A DNA stretch of 64,000 nucleotides from Cruoricaptor ignavus (lineage in GTDB: Bacteria; Bacteroidota; Bacteroidia; Flavobacteriales; Weeksellaceae). The notes below the pieces were generated by a model. The model saw only the letters and a list, made by a program, of their open reading frames with translations, was not told where the DNA came from and did no database searches. Of this stretch, positions 1 to 9,017 are shown piece after piece (the first letter of the stretch is position 1; the number at the start of each line of letters is the position of its first letter). The translations under genes were made by a program, and so were the position numbers. The stretch is from positions 62,001 to 126,000 of the forward strand of contig NZ_FQYI01000004.1 of assembly GCF_900141665.1 (NCBI RefSeq). The letters are read 5' to 3'.

Positions 1-1608
1 GGCTTCGCTTGGTTTACCAATCAGATTCCTGCGAACGACGGAAGCGTGGTCCAGATTGTGGCTAAGGCAAACGCTACAGAGGCAGATTTCGCGAATGCTG
101 TCTCTATTCCTGCCGCAGAGCAGAAATTCTCTATGAACTACATGAGTACAAAAAATGTAAACGAGAAAAGAACGCTGGAGCAGGAAGCAAAGAAAGATGG
201 TATCTCGCTGCCCAATTTCAGGAACTATACCTCGCACAAAGCAGTAGTAGAAAACCTTACTCCAGACACGGACTATTCATTCCGCGTGGGCAAGGAGGGC
301 GCGTGGAGCGGCATCGGATCCTTCCGCACCGCGCCCCAGGGTGGCGGTTTTACTTTTAATTATACAACTGACACCCAGGCGAACACACTTCAGATGTTTG
401 ATATTTCTGCTAAGACGATAAACCGTGCGATGAAGATGTTCCCCAATGCGCTCTTCAACCTGAATACCGGCGATTTCATTGAAACGGCTTCAACATCCAC
501 AACTACCAACAACGCCTCCGAGTGGGAGTGGGAAAGATGGTTCGCCACTATGCAGGAACACTGGCTCACCACGCCCCTGGTACCGGTACTTGGCAACCAC
601 GATATGAGCGTGATAGATGTAAACTTCCACCGCCATTTCAATACCGACACTAGCTGGAACGCGGAGCATCCGCAGGTGGCAGCGCGTATGGACGGGGCTA
701 ACTACTCCTTCGTGTATGGCAACACGCTGTTTATGGCGCTGAACTATGAAGAATATAAAAAAGGGGGCTACCTGGAGACCCTGGGGGAGTGGATCACCGA
801 ACAGGTGGCGAAACACCCTGATGTAAAATGGAAGGTGCTGATGTCTCACCGAAATGTATATACCGGCGCCAGCCACCACGCAGATGCTGACCAAAGGCTC
901 ATCCGCGAGAAAATTCTTCCGTACATAGAAAAAAGCAACATTGATGTATACTTCCAGGGGCACGATCATGTTTATGAAGTTATCGGCCCGGTAAGCGGGG
1001 GCAAAGTAGTGGAGGGCTCCGTAACGGAACAGGAAACCGTAAAAGGCGGCGTACGGGAAAATATGACCGGGAAGCTCGGGGGCACTTATAATGTTTATAA
1101 AGGAACACTTTATCTTGTAAACAACTCAGCGGGCAAGAAAAAATATGAGCCTAAAACAGAGGCACAGATGAAAGCCCTGGAGGGATTCACCAATGTGAAG
1201 GACTATTACAAGCTCTTCACCGGGCGTTTCGGGCAGACTGGCGAGCCGACTTTCAGCAATGTAATAGTAACCGACGATATGATGAAAGTGGCCACCTATA
1301 CGGTAAGTGATGAAGGCGATGCCACGCTCTTCGATGAAATTAAAATAATAAAAAAAGAGACAGCCCTGAATGTCGCAAACCTCGCCACAAACCGCCACAC
1401 CTCCGTGTACCCAGTACCCGCGAGCGATGTACTGAATATCTCCACGGAGCAGATCCAGCAGGCAGATATTTTCACCACGGAAGGCAAGCTAGTCCTTAGC
1501 TCCCCTAAAAGCAAAATAGATATCTCAAAACTGACCAAAGGTAGCTATGTGGTGCGCGTAGTACTGAAAGACGGCTCCGCAAGCACGCATAAAATCCTTG
1601 TAAACTAA
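1..1608 (+). CDS. Secreted metallophosphoesterase (purple acid phosphatase-like), 5' truncated, T9SS cargo
   Basis: The frame is open from base 1, so the start and signal peptide lie outside the window; 535 codons are visible. The first ~110 residues resemble the fibronectin-like N-terminal domain of purple acid phosphatases. A calcineurin-like metallophosphoesterase domain follows, with metal-binding motifs TTDTQ (about residue 123), NTGDF (155), GNHD (198), SHRN (283) and GHDH (320). The last ~70 residues form a type IX secretion type A sorting domain, with a YPVPASDVLNI motif and a terminal KILVN. The protein should therefore be exported through the outer membrane and hydrolyse a phosphomonoester or phosphodiester outside the cell. 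The substrate cannot be read from sequence. A strong terminator follows directly. Confidence 0.88.
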   Translation, partial: GFAWFTNQIPANDGSVVQIVAKANATEADFANAVSIPAAEQKFSMNYMSTKNVNEKRTLEQEAKKDGISLPNFRNYTSHKAVVENLTPDTDYSFRVGKEGAWSGIGSFRTAPQGGGFTFNYTTDTQANTLQMFDISAKTINRAMKMFPNALFNLNTGDFIETASTSTTTNNASEWEWERWFATMQEHWLTTPLVPVLGNHDMSVIDVNFHRHFNTDTSWNAEHPQVAARMDGANYSFVYGNTLFMALNYEEYKKGGYLETLGEWITEQVAKHPDVKWKVLMSHRNVYTGASHHADADQRLIREKILPYIEKSNIDVYFQGHDHVYEVIGPVSGGKVVEGSVTEQETVKGGVRENMTGKLGGTYNVYKGTLYLVNNSAGKKKYEPKTEAQMKALEGFTNVKDYYKLFTGRFGQTGEPTFSNVIVTDDMMKVATYTVSDEGDATLFDEIKIIKKETALNVANLATNRHTSVYPVPASDVLNISTEQIQQADIFTTEGKLVLSSPKSKIDISKLTKGSYVVRVVLKDGSASTHKILVN

Positions 1609-1626
1609 GTTTACTAAATAAACTGT

Positions 1627-1660
1627 AAATCCGCTCCTAAGCCTGGGGCGGATTTTTTTA
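1627..1660 (+). terminator. Rho-independent terminator of the metallophosphoesterase gene
   Basis: An 11-bp stem (1627-1637 with 1645-1655, one G-U pair) with a 7-base loop runs into a T-tract. Confidence 0.85.
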
Positions 1661-1664
1661 TCAT

Positions 1665-1697
1665 TTGCAAATTTTTACCCTTGAATCTTTAATTTTG
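1665..1697 (+). promoter_or_regulatory. Bacteroidetes-type promoter of miaE
   Basis: TTG at 1665-1667 lies 22 bases before TAATTTTG at 1690-1697, matching the TTG/TAnnTTTG consensus known from Bacteroides and Flavobacterium. The miaE ATG follows 14 bases later, giving a leader of only about 10 bases. Confidence 0.6.
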
Positions 1698-1711
1698 CCC
1701 AAACTAAAAAA

Positions 1712-2290
1712 ATGTTCAGATTAAAACTTCCTACAGACCCCAGGTGGGCGAATATCGCCGAAGGCAACCTCGAGGAAATCCTGACGGACCACGCCTGGTG
1801 CGAGCAGAAGGCTGCCACCAACGCCATCACCCTCATCACTATGCTGCCGGAGTACCCCGAAATCATCACCGAGCTCCTCGCCATCGCGCAGGAAGAGCTG
1901 GAGCATTTCGGAATGGTGCACGAGATAATTCTGAAGCGGGGCTACACATTCGGCAGGCCGCGCAAGGATGATTATGTAAATGATCTGGCTAAATTCATCG
2001 TGCAGGGAACGCGCGCGGAATATATTATCGACAGGCTGCTGTTTGCCGCAATGATTGAAGCGCGCAGCTGCGAGCGGTTCAGGGTTTTAACGGAGTATAT
2101 TAAGGATGATGAGTTACGGGAATTCTACCGAGAGCTAATGATTTCTGAGGCAAATCATTACACCACCTTCATCGGCTTCGCAAGGCAGCTCGGCGATCCT
2201 GAGACCGTAAATGCCCGCTGGGAGCAGTGGCTGGAATATGAGGCGGGCGTCATCGCTTCCTACGGAAAGAGGGAGACGATACACGGGTAA
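1712..2290 (+). CDS. miaE: tRNA-(2-methylthio-N6-isopentenyladenosine-37) hydroxylase, MiaE family
   Basis: This 192-residue protein is a diiron, ferritin-like monooxygenase of the MiaE family, which hydroxylates the isopentenyl group of ms2i6A37 in tRNAs reading UNN codons. The carboxylate/histidine bridge is visible as E31 in the first helix, EELEH at 61-65, E116, and EANHY at 146-150. Length and motif spacing fit the family. The start is the ATG just after a promoter match. It is a single-gene unit: a terminator hairpin lies immediately after the stop and the next gene is convergent. Confidence 0.88.
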   Translation: MFRLKLPTDPRWANIAEGNLEEILTDHAWCEQKAATNAITLITMLPEYPEIITELLAIAQEELEHFGMVHEIILKRGYTFGRPRKDDYVNDLAKFIVQGTRAEYIIDRLLFAAMIEARSCERFRVLTEYIKDDELREFYRELMISEANHYTTFIGFARQLGDPETVNARWEQWLEYEAGVIASYGKRETIHG

Positions 2291-2291
2291 C

Positions 2292-2320
2292 AAAAAAGCC
2301 CGGTTTTGCCGGGTTTTTTT
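2292..2320. terminator. Terminator hairpin between convergent miaE and porW-like genes
   Basis: A GC-rich stem (GCCCGG / CCGGG) is flanked by A-runs on the left and T-runs on the right. It can work for miaE and possibly in both directions. Confidence 0.8.
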
Positions 2321-2344
2321 ATTTTTTTAATTTGATTTTTAAAC

Positions 2345-5014
2345 TTATCTCTCTGCAGATTTCCTCATAGATTCCACATCCTGAGCCGGGTTGCCAAAGC
2401 CGTCGTTTTTTCTCATCCCCGGCGTGCGGAGTGGAGGCCTCTCTTGGTTGCGCCGCATCACGGGAGAGGTAGGCATTTCCGAATTCTGCATTGGCTGCAC
2501 CACATCTTGCGTGGTATTGATTTCCGGTATGGGGCGGTTGGCTTCCTCGAGCCTTACCCTGGAGGTAGGCACGGATTCCCTCTCGATGCCCGCGGGGTCA
2601 TCCCCGTCTAGCGGGTTTTCTGCCCGCGCCTGCGGCGCGGCCTTTTCGGCAGCAGGGATGCGGTTGCCACTTTCATCCGTCATTTCCATCTGTAGGTCGC
2701 TCTGCAGGTAGTTCAGCATTTCCGCCGCCTTCATCCCCTCCGGCGTTTTGGCATAGTTTAGGGCGAGCTGTTCCAGTTGGAGGATCATAATTTCCTTACC
2801 TGCAGTTTTCCCGGTGTTGTAAGCGTTCAGCAATGCAAATTTCGGAACCAACGCATCTTTTGGATACTGCTCTAATGATTTGGAAATCAGCGACATGGAT
2901 TCTTCATACTTCCCGTCTTCATACAGGCTGAATGCATCGGTGTAGGCTTTTACCACTTCCTTTGAAGATTGCGTAAAATCCGTATTCTTCGGGTTTTTCA
3001 CAAATTCCGCATAGGAAGTATAGGGATAATCGCTCAGTATGATCTGCTTGGCACGCTCGGCGGCCTGCGGATTTTGTTCATAATTCATAGCGAAAATCTG
3101 GTATAGTGCCTGCAGCCTAACCTCATCTTCGGGCTTGGCATCCGCCAGGCTGTAGAGGGTCTCCGTAGCGAGCGGGCGGTTGCCGAAGTAGGCATTGTAC
3201 ATCCTGCCGAGTCCCAGGCTCGCCGTGTCTCTGGCCTTTTTCAGCGAAGCAATTTCCTCGGGATTTTTTGGCAGGTTTTCGGTGTAGAATTCTACCTCGT
3301 ACCTTCTCGGGTCGCGCACGGAAGCGATGCCCATACTTTCGTTTTTTGCATCTTCCAGCGTTCGGTTTCTGCTGCTGTAGCGCCAGTTGTCCTGCGCGGA
3401 GCGGCTTCCCCAAATTTGCTTAAAATCTGCCTGGCCTCTTGCTACCGTACCCTGGTTAGCGAAGTAAAACCCCCCTCTGCTTCCCCCTGCGGAAAAATCC
3501 TGGAAGCCCCTCGGTGCAGAATTCATTGCTGCGTTTGTATCGTAATCACCGGTGTCAAAACCTTTCGTTCTTTCGCGCTGCCGTGCAAGTTTCGCCGCCT
3601 CTTCATCCTCGCGCATTTCTTTTTTCCGAATCTCGTCGATGTGTTTCGCAAAGAATGCATTGCGCTCATTTTCAGGCATTTGCACTAAATTCAAGATGGA
3701 ATCGTTGCGCTTTACCAAGTAATAATTTTTGGTAATATCCTTTATGTTTTGGGACTGAAGTTCCAGCTGTGCTTTCTGCGGCTGATAGGTCATCACCGCA
3801 ACAGCGGAATCGTAGTAGGCGCCTGCCGCAATGTAGTCGCTTTCGCTGAGGTACGCCCTGCCGATTTCATAATAGGTAAGGCCGCGAAGCTGCGGATCCG
3901 AAAGCTCTTCCCTAAGGGCAAGCCGGAAGAAATTCTGCGCATCTTCGGGCTTTCCGGCTTCGTTCGCCATCAGGCCAAGCGCATAGTAAAACTCGTTTTT
4001 CCGCGAAGAGTAGGTTCCCTTCTTGCTGATATTTTCCAGGTAGTTTTTCGCACTTTCATAGTCGTCATTTTTCCCGCGGAAAGTTTTAGCGATTTCAACC
4101 TGGGAGCGTACTTCAAACTGAAAATCGTTCGAGTATTTATAAGCCGTGGCAAAGCTTTCCCGGGCATCTTCATTCCGGTTCAAATCCGCCAAAACCTGCC
4201 CGCGAAGAAATGCGATACGGCTCCTCAGGTAGCGGTTTTTGTTGGCAGTAAATGCGTTCTCCAGCTCATTGATAGCAGACTCTTTCTTCCCTGCTGCCAG
4301 CAACATTTCTGAGTAATAAATGGTTTTAAGTTTGTCGTAAGACCGTGGCATCCCGTTCAGCGAGCGGAAGATTTCATCCGCACGGAAGTAGTCGCCGAGC
4401 TTTGTGTATGCCTGCGCCTGGTATACCTTTGCCAGCCCGATGCGCTTGTCCTCCGGCATCGTCGTGAAAATATTGTTCAGGGCATCCAGAGCCTCGAGAG
4501 GCCTGTCCTGAAGCAGGCGAACTTGGGCCAGCGTGATGTAGGCATCGAAAATGGTTTTGTTTTTTTCCCTGCCATTTTTTATGACAGAATATTTTGTAAT
4601 GGTTTTCTGCGCCTTGGCAGCGGCGATATCCAGCACGGATGTACCAGCATTTTGCTGACTGATGAATCCCGGGCGCGCGAGCTGCCTCCCAGCTTGGTTT
4701 GTAGGGTTTCTCCTACCCAGCGCTGACGAAGGATCATCATCATCCGAAAAGAAAGAATTCGAAACATCGAAATTACTGCCGATAGGCTGATCTTCTTCCT
4801 TCAGGATTTTGATGTAGGGCTGGTAAAAGTTGTCCTGGTGAGATTTCTTGCGCCCGTCGATTTCCGCTTTCAGCGCTTCCTGCCCGTTGAAGAGCGTGTT
4901 GTAGTAGGCCGTGTATTTCTTCAGCCCGAGATTTTTCTCTTTTTTATAATTGTTCTTCGATGAGCAGGCCAAAAGTGTGGCGATGCTCAGCAGCAGTAAG
5001 ATTCTGTTTTTCAT
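2345..5014 (-). CDS. porW: TPR lipoprotein, T9SS component PorW/SprE-like
   Basis: This 889-residue protein begins with a lipoprotein signal peptide (lipobox LLAC, Cys17). A long array of helical tetratricopeptide-like repeats follows to about residue 430, then a charged coiled stretch (about 450-480), more TPR-like helices, and a proline/glutamate-rich disordered tail from about residue 780. The architecture and N-terminal sequence (KKYTAYYNTLFNGQEAL) match the PorW/SprE family. Those proteins are periplasmic lipoproteins needed for type IX secretion and gliding, and are proposed to link the PorLM motor with the outer-membrane translocon. Two predicted T9SS cargo proteins in the same window support an active system. 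The assignment rests on pattern recognition rather than alignment. Confidence 0.75.
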   Translation of the reverse strand: MKNRILLLLSIATLLACSSKNNYKKEKNLGLKKYTAYYNTLFNGQEALKAEIDGRKKSHQDNFYQPYIKILKEEDQPIGSNFDVSNSFFSDDDDPSSALGRRNPTNQAGRQLARPGFISQQNAGTSVLDIAAAKAQKTITKYSVIKNGREKNKTIFDAYITLAQVRLLQDRPLEALDALNNIFTTMPEDKRIGLAKVYQAQAYTKLGDYFRADEIFRSLNGMPRSYDKLKTIYYSEMLLAAGKKESAINELENAFTANKNRYLRSRIAFLRGQVLADLNRNEDARESFATAYKYSNDFQFEVRSQVEIAKTFRGKNDDYESAKNYLENISKKGTYSSRKNEFYYALGLMANEAGKPEDAQNFFRLALREELSDPQLRGLTYYEIGRAYLSESDYIAAGAYYDSAVAVMTYQPQKAQLELQSQNIKDITKNYYLVKRNDSILNLVQMPENERNAFFAKHIDEIRKKEMREDEEAAKLARQRERTKGFDTGDYDTNAAMNSAPRGFQDFSAGGSRGGFYFANQGTVARGQADFKQIWGSRSAQDNWRYSSRNRTLEDAKNESMGIASVRDPRRYEVEFYTENLPKNPEEIASLKKARDTASLGLGRMYNAYFGNRPLATETLYSLADAKPEDEVRLQALYQIFAMNYEQNPQAAERAKQIILSDYPYTSYAEFVKNPKNTDFTQSSKEVVKAYTDAFSLYEDGKYEESMSLISKSLEQYPKDALVPKFALLNAYNTGKTAGKEIMILQLEQLALNYAKTPEGMKAAEMLNYLQSDLQMEMTDESGNRIPAAEKAAPQARAENPLDGDDPAGIERESVPTSRVRLEEANRPIPEINTTQDVVQPMQNSEMPTSPVMRRNQERPPLRTPGMRKNDGFGNPAQDVESMRKSAER

Positions 5015-5076
5015 CCTGAAAAAGATAACTTTTTTCTGCGGCGTTTATTGTGGGCCGGCGGAAATAGTTTCCAAAA

Positions 5077-5655
5077 CTAATGAATTTGCGGCAATGCTGG
5101 AAACTTTCGTAACTCATTGTATAGCAAATGAGTAGGCAGGCCCATTATGGTGTAGTAGCTGCCTTTGATCGCGGAAATCTTCGCCATACCGAGCCATTCC
5201 TGAATGCCGTAGCTTCCGGCTTTGTCCAGCGGCCTGAAGTTTCTGACATAATATTCCGCTTCTTTGGGCGATATTTCATCGAAAACCACTTCTGCCACAT
5301 CGCTTTTCGTGGTGATGCCTCCCTGAATTTTCACGGAAAACCCTGTGAAAACCTTGTGCGTTTTCCCGCTCAAATCCAGCAGCATTTGCACCGCATCGCT
5401 TTCGCTTTCTGGCTTGCCGAGAACTTTGGTATCGTTTACAACAATGGTGTCCGCCGTTATCAGGAGTTCGTCGGCTTCCAGATTTCGGAAGGCGTTGGCC
5501 TTTTTCGCTGCAAGGTAGAAGGCGATTTCTTCCACCGGTAAATTTTCGGGAAATTCTTCATCCGAATTGATTTCCGCAATTTCAAAGCGGTAGCCCAGAT
5601 TTCTCAGCAATTCTGCGCGGCGTGGCGATTTGGAACCCAGCAGTATTTTCATCAT
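5077..5655 (-). CDS. maf: Maf-like nucleotide pyrophosphatase
   Basis: A roughly 192-residue Maf/YhdE-family NTP pyrophosphatase, which hydrolyses non-canonical or modified nucleoside triphosphates (dTTP/UTP class). The N-terminal signature GSKSPRRAELL and the motifs ADTIV and GKPES are intact. The open frame extends ten codons upstream, but the ATG at 5655 overlaps the stop of the preceding kdsC-like gene (ATGA), which is the typical coupled arrangement; a second ATG follows directly at 5652. It is expected to be co-transcribed with kdsC. Confidence 0.88.
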   Translation of the reverse strand: MMKILLGSKSPRRAELLRNLGYRFEIAEINSDEEFPENLPVEEIAFYLAAKKANAFRNLEADELLITADTIVVNDTKVLGKPESESDAVQMLLDLSGKTHKVFTGFSVKIQGGITTKSDVAEVVFDEISPKEAEYYVRNFRPLDKAGSYGIQEWLGMAKISAIKGSYYTIMGLPTHLLYNELRKFPALPQIH

Positions 5656-6173
5656 TGAGACTGTATGTTGTCTTCTTCCTTCCAATCGCCACGCACCTTC
5701 ATCACCTGCTCTATCACATCGCGCACCGCACCTTTCCCTCCGAAAACTGGCGAGATATAATCTGCCACCGCCTTTATTTCCGGAACTGCATTGGCAGGGC
5801 AGGCACCGATGCCGGAAAGCCGCATTAATTCCCTATCCGGAATATCATCTCCCATCATCAGGATTTCCTCGTTCTGCAGGTTGTATTTCGCCTTAAAGTG
5901 TTCAAAATCAATCCGTTTGTTTGGTGATTTTGGGTAATAATCAGAAATTCCGAGATAATGGATCCTGTGTTTCACGCCGGGATTATCACCACCGGTAATC
6001 ACGCCGAAGCGATAGCCTTTGCTGATGGCCTTTACTACGGCATACCCATCCAGCACGTTCATTGTGCGGCACATTTGCCCGTCCTCCAGCAGCATAATGC
6101 TGCCGTCCGTAAAAACGCCGTCCACATCCAGCACGAAGGTTGTGATGTTTTTCAGTTTTTCCTTGTAGCTCAT
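5652..6173 (-). CDS. kdsC: 3-deoxy-D-manno-octulosonate 8-phosphate phosphatase (KdsC-type HAD)
   Basis: A 173-residue HAD phosphatase without a cap domain. Motif I is DVDGVFTDG (nucleophile D16, acid/base D18), motif II is ITGG, and motif III/IV is GDDIPD. Length and sequence fit KdsC, which dephosphorylates Kdo-8-phosphate in lipopolysaccharide inner-core synthesis and normally acts as a tetramer. A related HAD phosphatase acting on another sugar acid cannot be excluded without alignment. It is the first gene of a two-gene unit with maf. Confidence 0.82.
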   Translation of the reverse strand: MSYKEKLKNITTFVLDVDGVFTDGSIMLLEDGQMCRTMNVLDGYAVVKAISKGYRFGVITGGDNPGVKHRIHYLGISDYYPKSPNKRIDFEHFKAKYNLQNEEILMMGDDIPDRELMRLSGIGACPANAVPEIKAVADYISPVFGGKGAVRDVIEQVMKVRGDWKEEDNIQSQ

Positions 6174-6180
6174 AGCGAAG

Positions 6181-6188
6181 CAAAAGTA
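6181..6188 (-). promoter_or_regulatory. -7 promoter box of kdsC-maf
   Basis: Reading the minus strand, TACTTTTG matches TAnnTTTG 7 bases before the ATG. No TTG is found at the usual upstream spacing. Confidence 0.4.
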
Positions 6189-6207
6189 AAAAATTTAGGC
6201 GAAGCTC

Positions 6208-8910
6208 TTACTTAAAATTAAACTTTACTACTGCCAATATTTGTGCCGGGCGCAGCTCTATTTTAGAATATTGCTCCGATAATGTGCCTACCGAATAAGT
6301 TTCAAAAGCCTTCCTGTTGCCGATATTCACCCACCGCAGCTCCAGGTCTATCTTGCGCTTCGTAAGTGTATACTGGTAGGAGAGGTCGAAAAACGCATTG
6401 CTGTAGTCCTGGCTGCCGCTGCCACTGTTAATCTGATCCCAATTAAAGCCAATGATTTGATTTTCAAAAGGATAGAAGAACGCCGCAAGCGTATGAGTAT
6501 AGCCATTGCTCTTTATTGTAAGGTCTGCGGTGCGCTGCTTGTTCCAGCTCAGGCTGGCATTATAATCCAGGCTCATCCACTTAAAATAAGTGTTGTTGAA
6601 TTTCAGCCCAAGGCTCTGCGTATTGAGTTTCGTCCCTAGCAAAAGACCGTTGCGCATCTGCTCGCTCTCTGTGCTGTTGATCCTCGTGCTGACTGAAACA
6701 TTGGTTTTAATTTTCGGAAAATACTTGCCGATTTCTCCACTGAAAGAATTACTGTCAGAATCCAGGTCACGCAGGAGGTACTCTACCGTGCTGGTGCCGA
6801 TGCCCGCGGTGAGGAAGTTTGGGGTAAGGTTTCTGCTCGTGTGGCTCCGGCGGTAGGTGGTATTGAAGAAAAGATTGTTCAGAGGGTTGCGGTACTCCAG
6901 CCTCGGCCCTGCGCTCAGGCTGCTGTTTTCCGCGATAGGATTTTCAGGATTCATCTGGCTGAACCTGAGAGGATCTCGCAGGATGCTGCCGGCATATACA
7001 TCGCTGATGCTCCCGAAACTGTGGTTCCAGGAGCCCATTATCCCGGCCTTCCAGAAGGAAGCAAAAGAATACATCGCGAAGAGGTTCGGGTCGAAGGTTG
7101 CCTTATCAAGCTTCTTTTCGAAATTTCTGAAATCATCCTTTGCCGAAATATGGTTGAAGCTCACCGGTAGCCGGCCCATCAGCTGCAGCGCATTGTTTTT
7201 CATACTGATGCCCACCGCTGCATACGGTACAGACTGGGTAAAGCGCAGATCGTTTCGGAATCTCTCGCCGTAGTTTATATCAGATGTAGCGCTTTCTCCG
7301 CTGAGGAGCGAGTTCATATCATTGGTCTCGATGTCAAAGCCCACTTCCGGCGTTATGTTGAGCCCTAGTGCCTTGAAGGTTAAATTGGCGGAATGCTGCG
7401 CGTGGAAGGTCTTTATCCTGAAATCCTGGCGGGCAGTCTGTGCACCCAGCCAGTCGAAATAGCCTATCTGTGCGTTGCTCCGCAGCTCGGGAATCCGTAT
7501 ATAGTCCGCCGGAAGTATGCTGAGCGTCTGCTTATCATCCTGATAGCTGATGTAAGATCTCAGGTTGACGAGTTTCTCCTTCCAGGGGATCACGGTGCTC
7601 AGGGAATTTTGCAAAGCCGTGGTGGGCGCCTCTAGTGTCTGCCAGGCATCGCGGCTGCCGAAAAGGGCATCCTCCCGGTGCGCCCCGGCGCGGTCTGCAT
7701 TCCAAAACTGTGTAAAGCTTGTCACATTTTTGAAGAAACCTTTCTTGGCATTTCTGGTAAAGATCAATTCGCCTTTCAGCTGGTCCGTGAAAAACCGGTT
7801 GTAGGTGGAGGAGGAGTAGGTCTGGTTAAATTCCAGGTCGCGGGTCAGGCTGAAATCCCCCCGTTTTATAAAATTATTTGTGTAATTCGCATTCGCCTTC
7901 AGCTCCCACTCCTGGTTTTTAAAAGGGTTGGTAAGGATGTTCGCGGAAAGGAAGTGCACATTGTTTAAAAGATAGCGCTGCTCCGGCACGGAAGGCGTAC
8001 CGGCCTGCTCCAGGTTCAGCCAGATGTTCTGCCCTGCCTGCACGCGGCGCCCCTCCCAGGCGTTGCCAAAGGCAAGCATATTTCCCTCGTTTTCCACGCT
8101 TTCGCCGGAATTGTTGGTCTTATAATTGGCCACCCACTGGTTTTTGCTCCCGAAGAACATCGGCGTGAGCTTCAGATTCCAGAGGAAATCATCCTCGTTA
8201 AAACCTGCGCCTGCCTCGCCACGGCCGGTCATCGTCACCTGCTTTTTCAGGACGATGTTCAGCGCGGCCTGCTCGCTGGGCACTTTGTCCTGAAGTACCT
8301 TTACCGGCTGGTGGTTTTCCATCACTTCCACTTTCTGCACGGCATCTTTCGGCAGGGAATTGTTCACCACGCCGTAGCGGCCCTCCATCAGGTCTTTGCC
8401 GTTTACATAAAATTTGTTGATAGGCTCGCCCTGGTAGAGCACGGTACCGTTCGCCCGCACCTCGATCCCGGGAATTTTTTTCAGAACATCAGCAATACTT
8501 CTGTCCGCCTTGCTCTCGAAGGCTTTTATGTCGTAGCTTATGGTATCGCCTTTTTTGGTGATGATGCGCGTTTTCAGCTTTACCTCTTTGATTTCTGTAG
8601 CTTCGCCCTGGAGCGAAAAATTTGCCGTCTGGTCGGTATTTTTCACCACCTGCTTCTGAGGTTTATGGTTGAACGCCTTTACATTTATTTCCACATTCGG
8701 CTCTGCCGTGCTAAAGGTCAGCTTATAATCCCCCTTTGTATTTGTAATACCGTAGGCAATTATCGTCTCCTTGCCAGCATCAGAAATGGTAACGGATGCG
8801 CTGGGCACGGCGGCACCCTCCGAATCCGTAACCTTCCCAGAGATGGTTTTTTGGGCAAATAAGAAAAAAATACCAAAAAAGGTTGAAAGAAAGGTAAAAA
8901 ACAGCCTCAT
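6208..8910 (-). CDS. Outer-membrane beta-barrel protein with carboxypeptidase-like regulatory domain (TonB-receptor-like)
   Basis: A 900-residue protein. A signal peptide (about 1-19, ending FLFAQ) is followed by a CarboxypepD_reg-like beta-sandwich (about 22-100), a plug-like segment (about 125-220, with IPGIEVRANGTVLYQGEPINKF), and a long beta-barrel ending in aromatic FNFK. This is the Bacteroidetes outer-membrane beta-barrel family related to TonB-dependent receptors. No clear SusC signature or partner SusD is present. The ligand is unknown and the gene stands alone, with lepA upstream on the same strand about 100 bases away. Confidence 0.8.
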   Translation of the reverse strand: MRLFFTFLSTFFGIFFLFAQKTISGKVTDSEGAAVPSASVTISDAGKETIIAYGITNTKGDYKLTFSTAEPNVEINVKAFNHKPQKQVVKNTDQTANFSLQGEATEIKEVKLKTRIITKKGDTISYDIKAFESKADRSIADVLKKIPGIEVRANGTVLYQGEPINKFYVNGKDLMEGRYGVVNNSLPKDAVQKVEVMENHQPVKVLQDKVPSEQAALNIVLKKQVTMTGRGEAGAGFNEDDFLWNLKLTPMFFGSKNQWVANYKTNNSGESVENEGNMLAFGNAWEGRRVQAGQNIWLNLEQAGTPSVPEQRYLLNNVHFLSANILTNPFKNQEWELKANANYTNNFIKRGDFSLTRDLEFNQTYSSSTYNRFFTDQLKGELIFTRNAKKGFFKNVTSFTQFWNADRAGAHREDALFGSRDAWQTLEAPTTALQNSLSTVIPWKEKLVNLRSYISYQDDKQTLSILPADYIRIPELRSNAQIGYFDWLGAQTARQDFRIKTFHAQHSANLTFKALGLNITPEVGFDIETNDMNSLLSGESATSDINYGERFRNDLRFTQSVPYAAVGISMKNNALQLMGRLPVSFNHISAKDDFRNFEKKLDKATFDPNLFAMYSFASFWKAGIMGSWNHSFGSISDVYAGSILRDPLRFSQMNPENPIAENSSLSAGPRLEYRNPLNNLFFNTTYRRSHTSRNLTPNFLTAGIGTSTVEYLLRDLDSDSNSFSGEIGKYFPKIKTNVSVSTRINSTESEQMRNGLLLGTKLNTQSLGLKFNNTYFKWMSLDYNASLSWNKQRTADLTIKSNGYTHTLAAFFYPFENQIIGFNWDQINSGSGSQDYSNAFFDLSYQYTLTKRKIDLELRWVNIGNRKAFETYSVGTLSEQYSKIELRPAQILAVVKFNFK

Positions 8911-9017
8911 AAGTTCGTTAATGTGAAAATAGTAAAAATCTCACTTATCATTATTGTTGGCTAAATTAAAAATAATATTCGAATATGCAATTTTTTTCGG
9001 TTTTTTCTAAAAAAAAA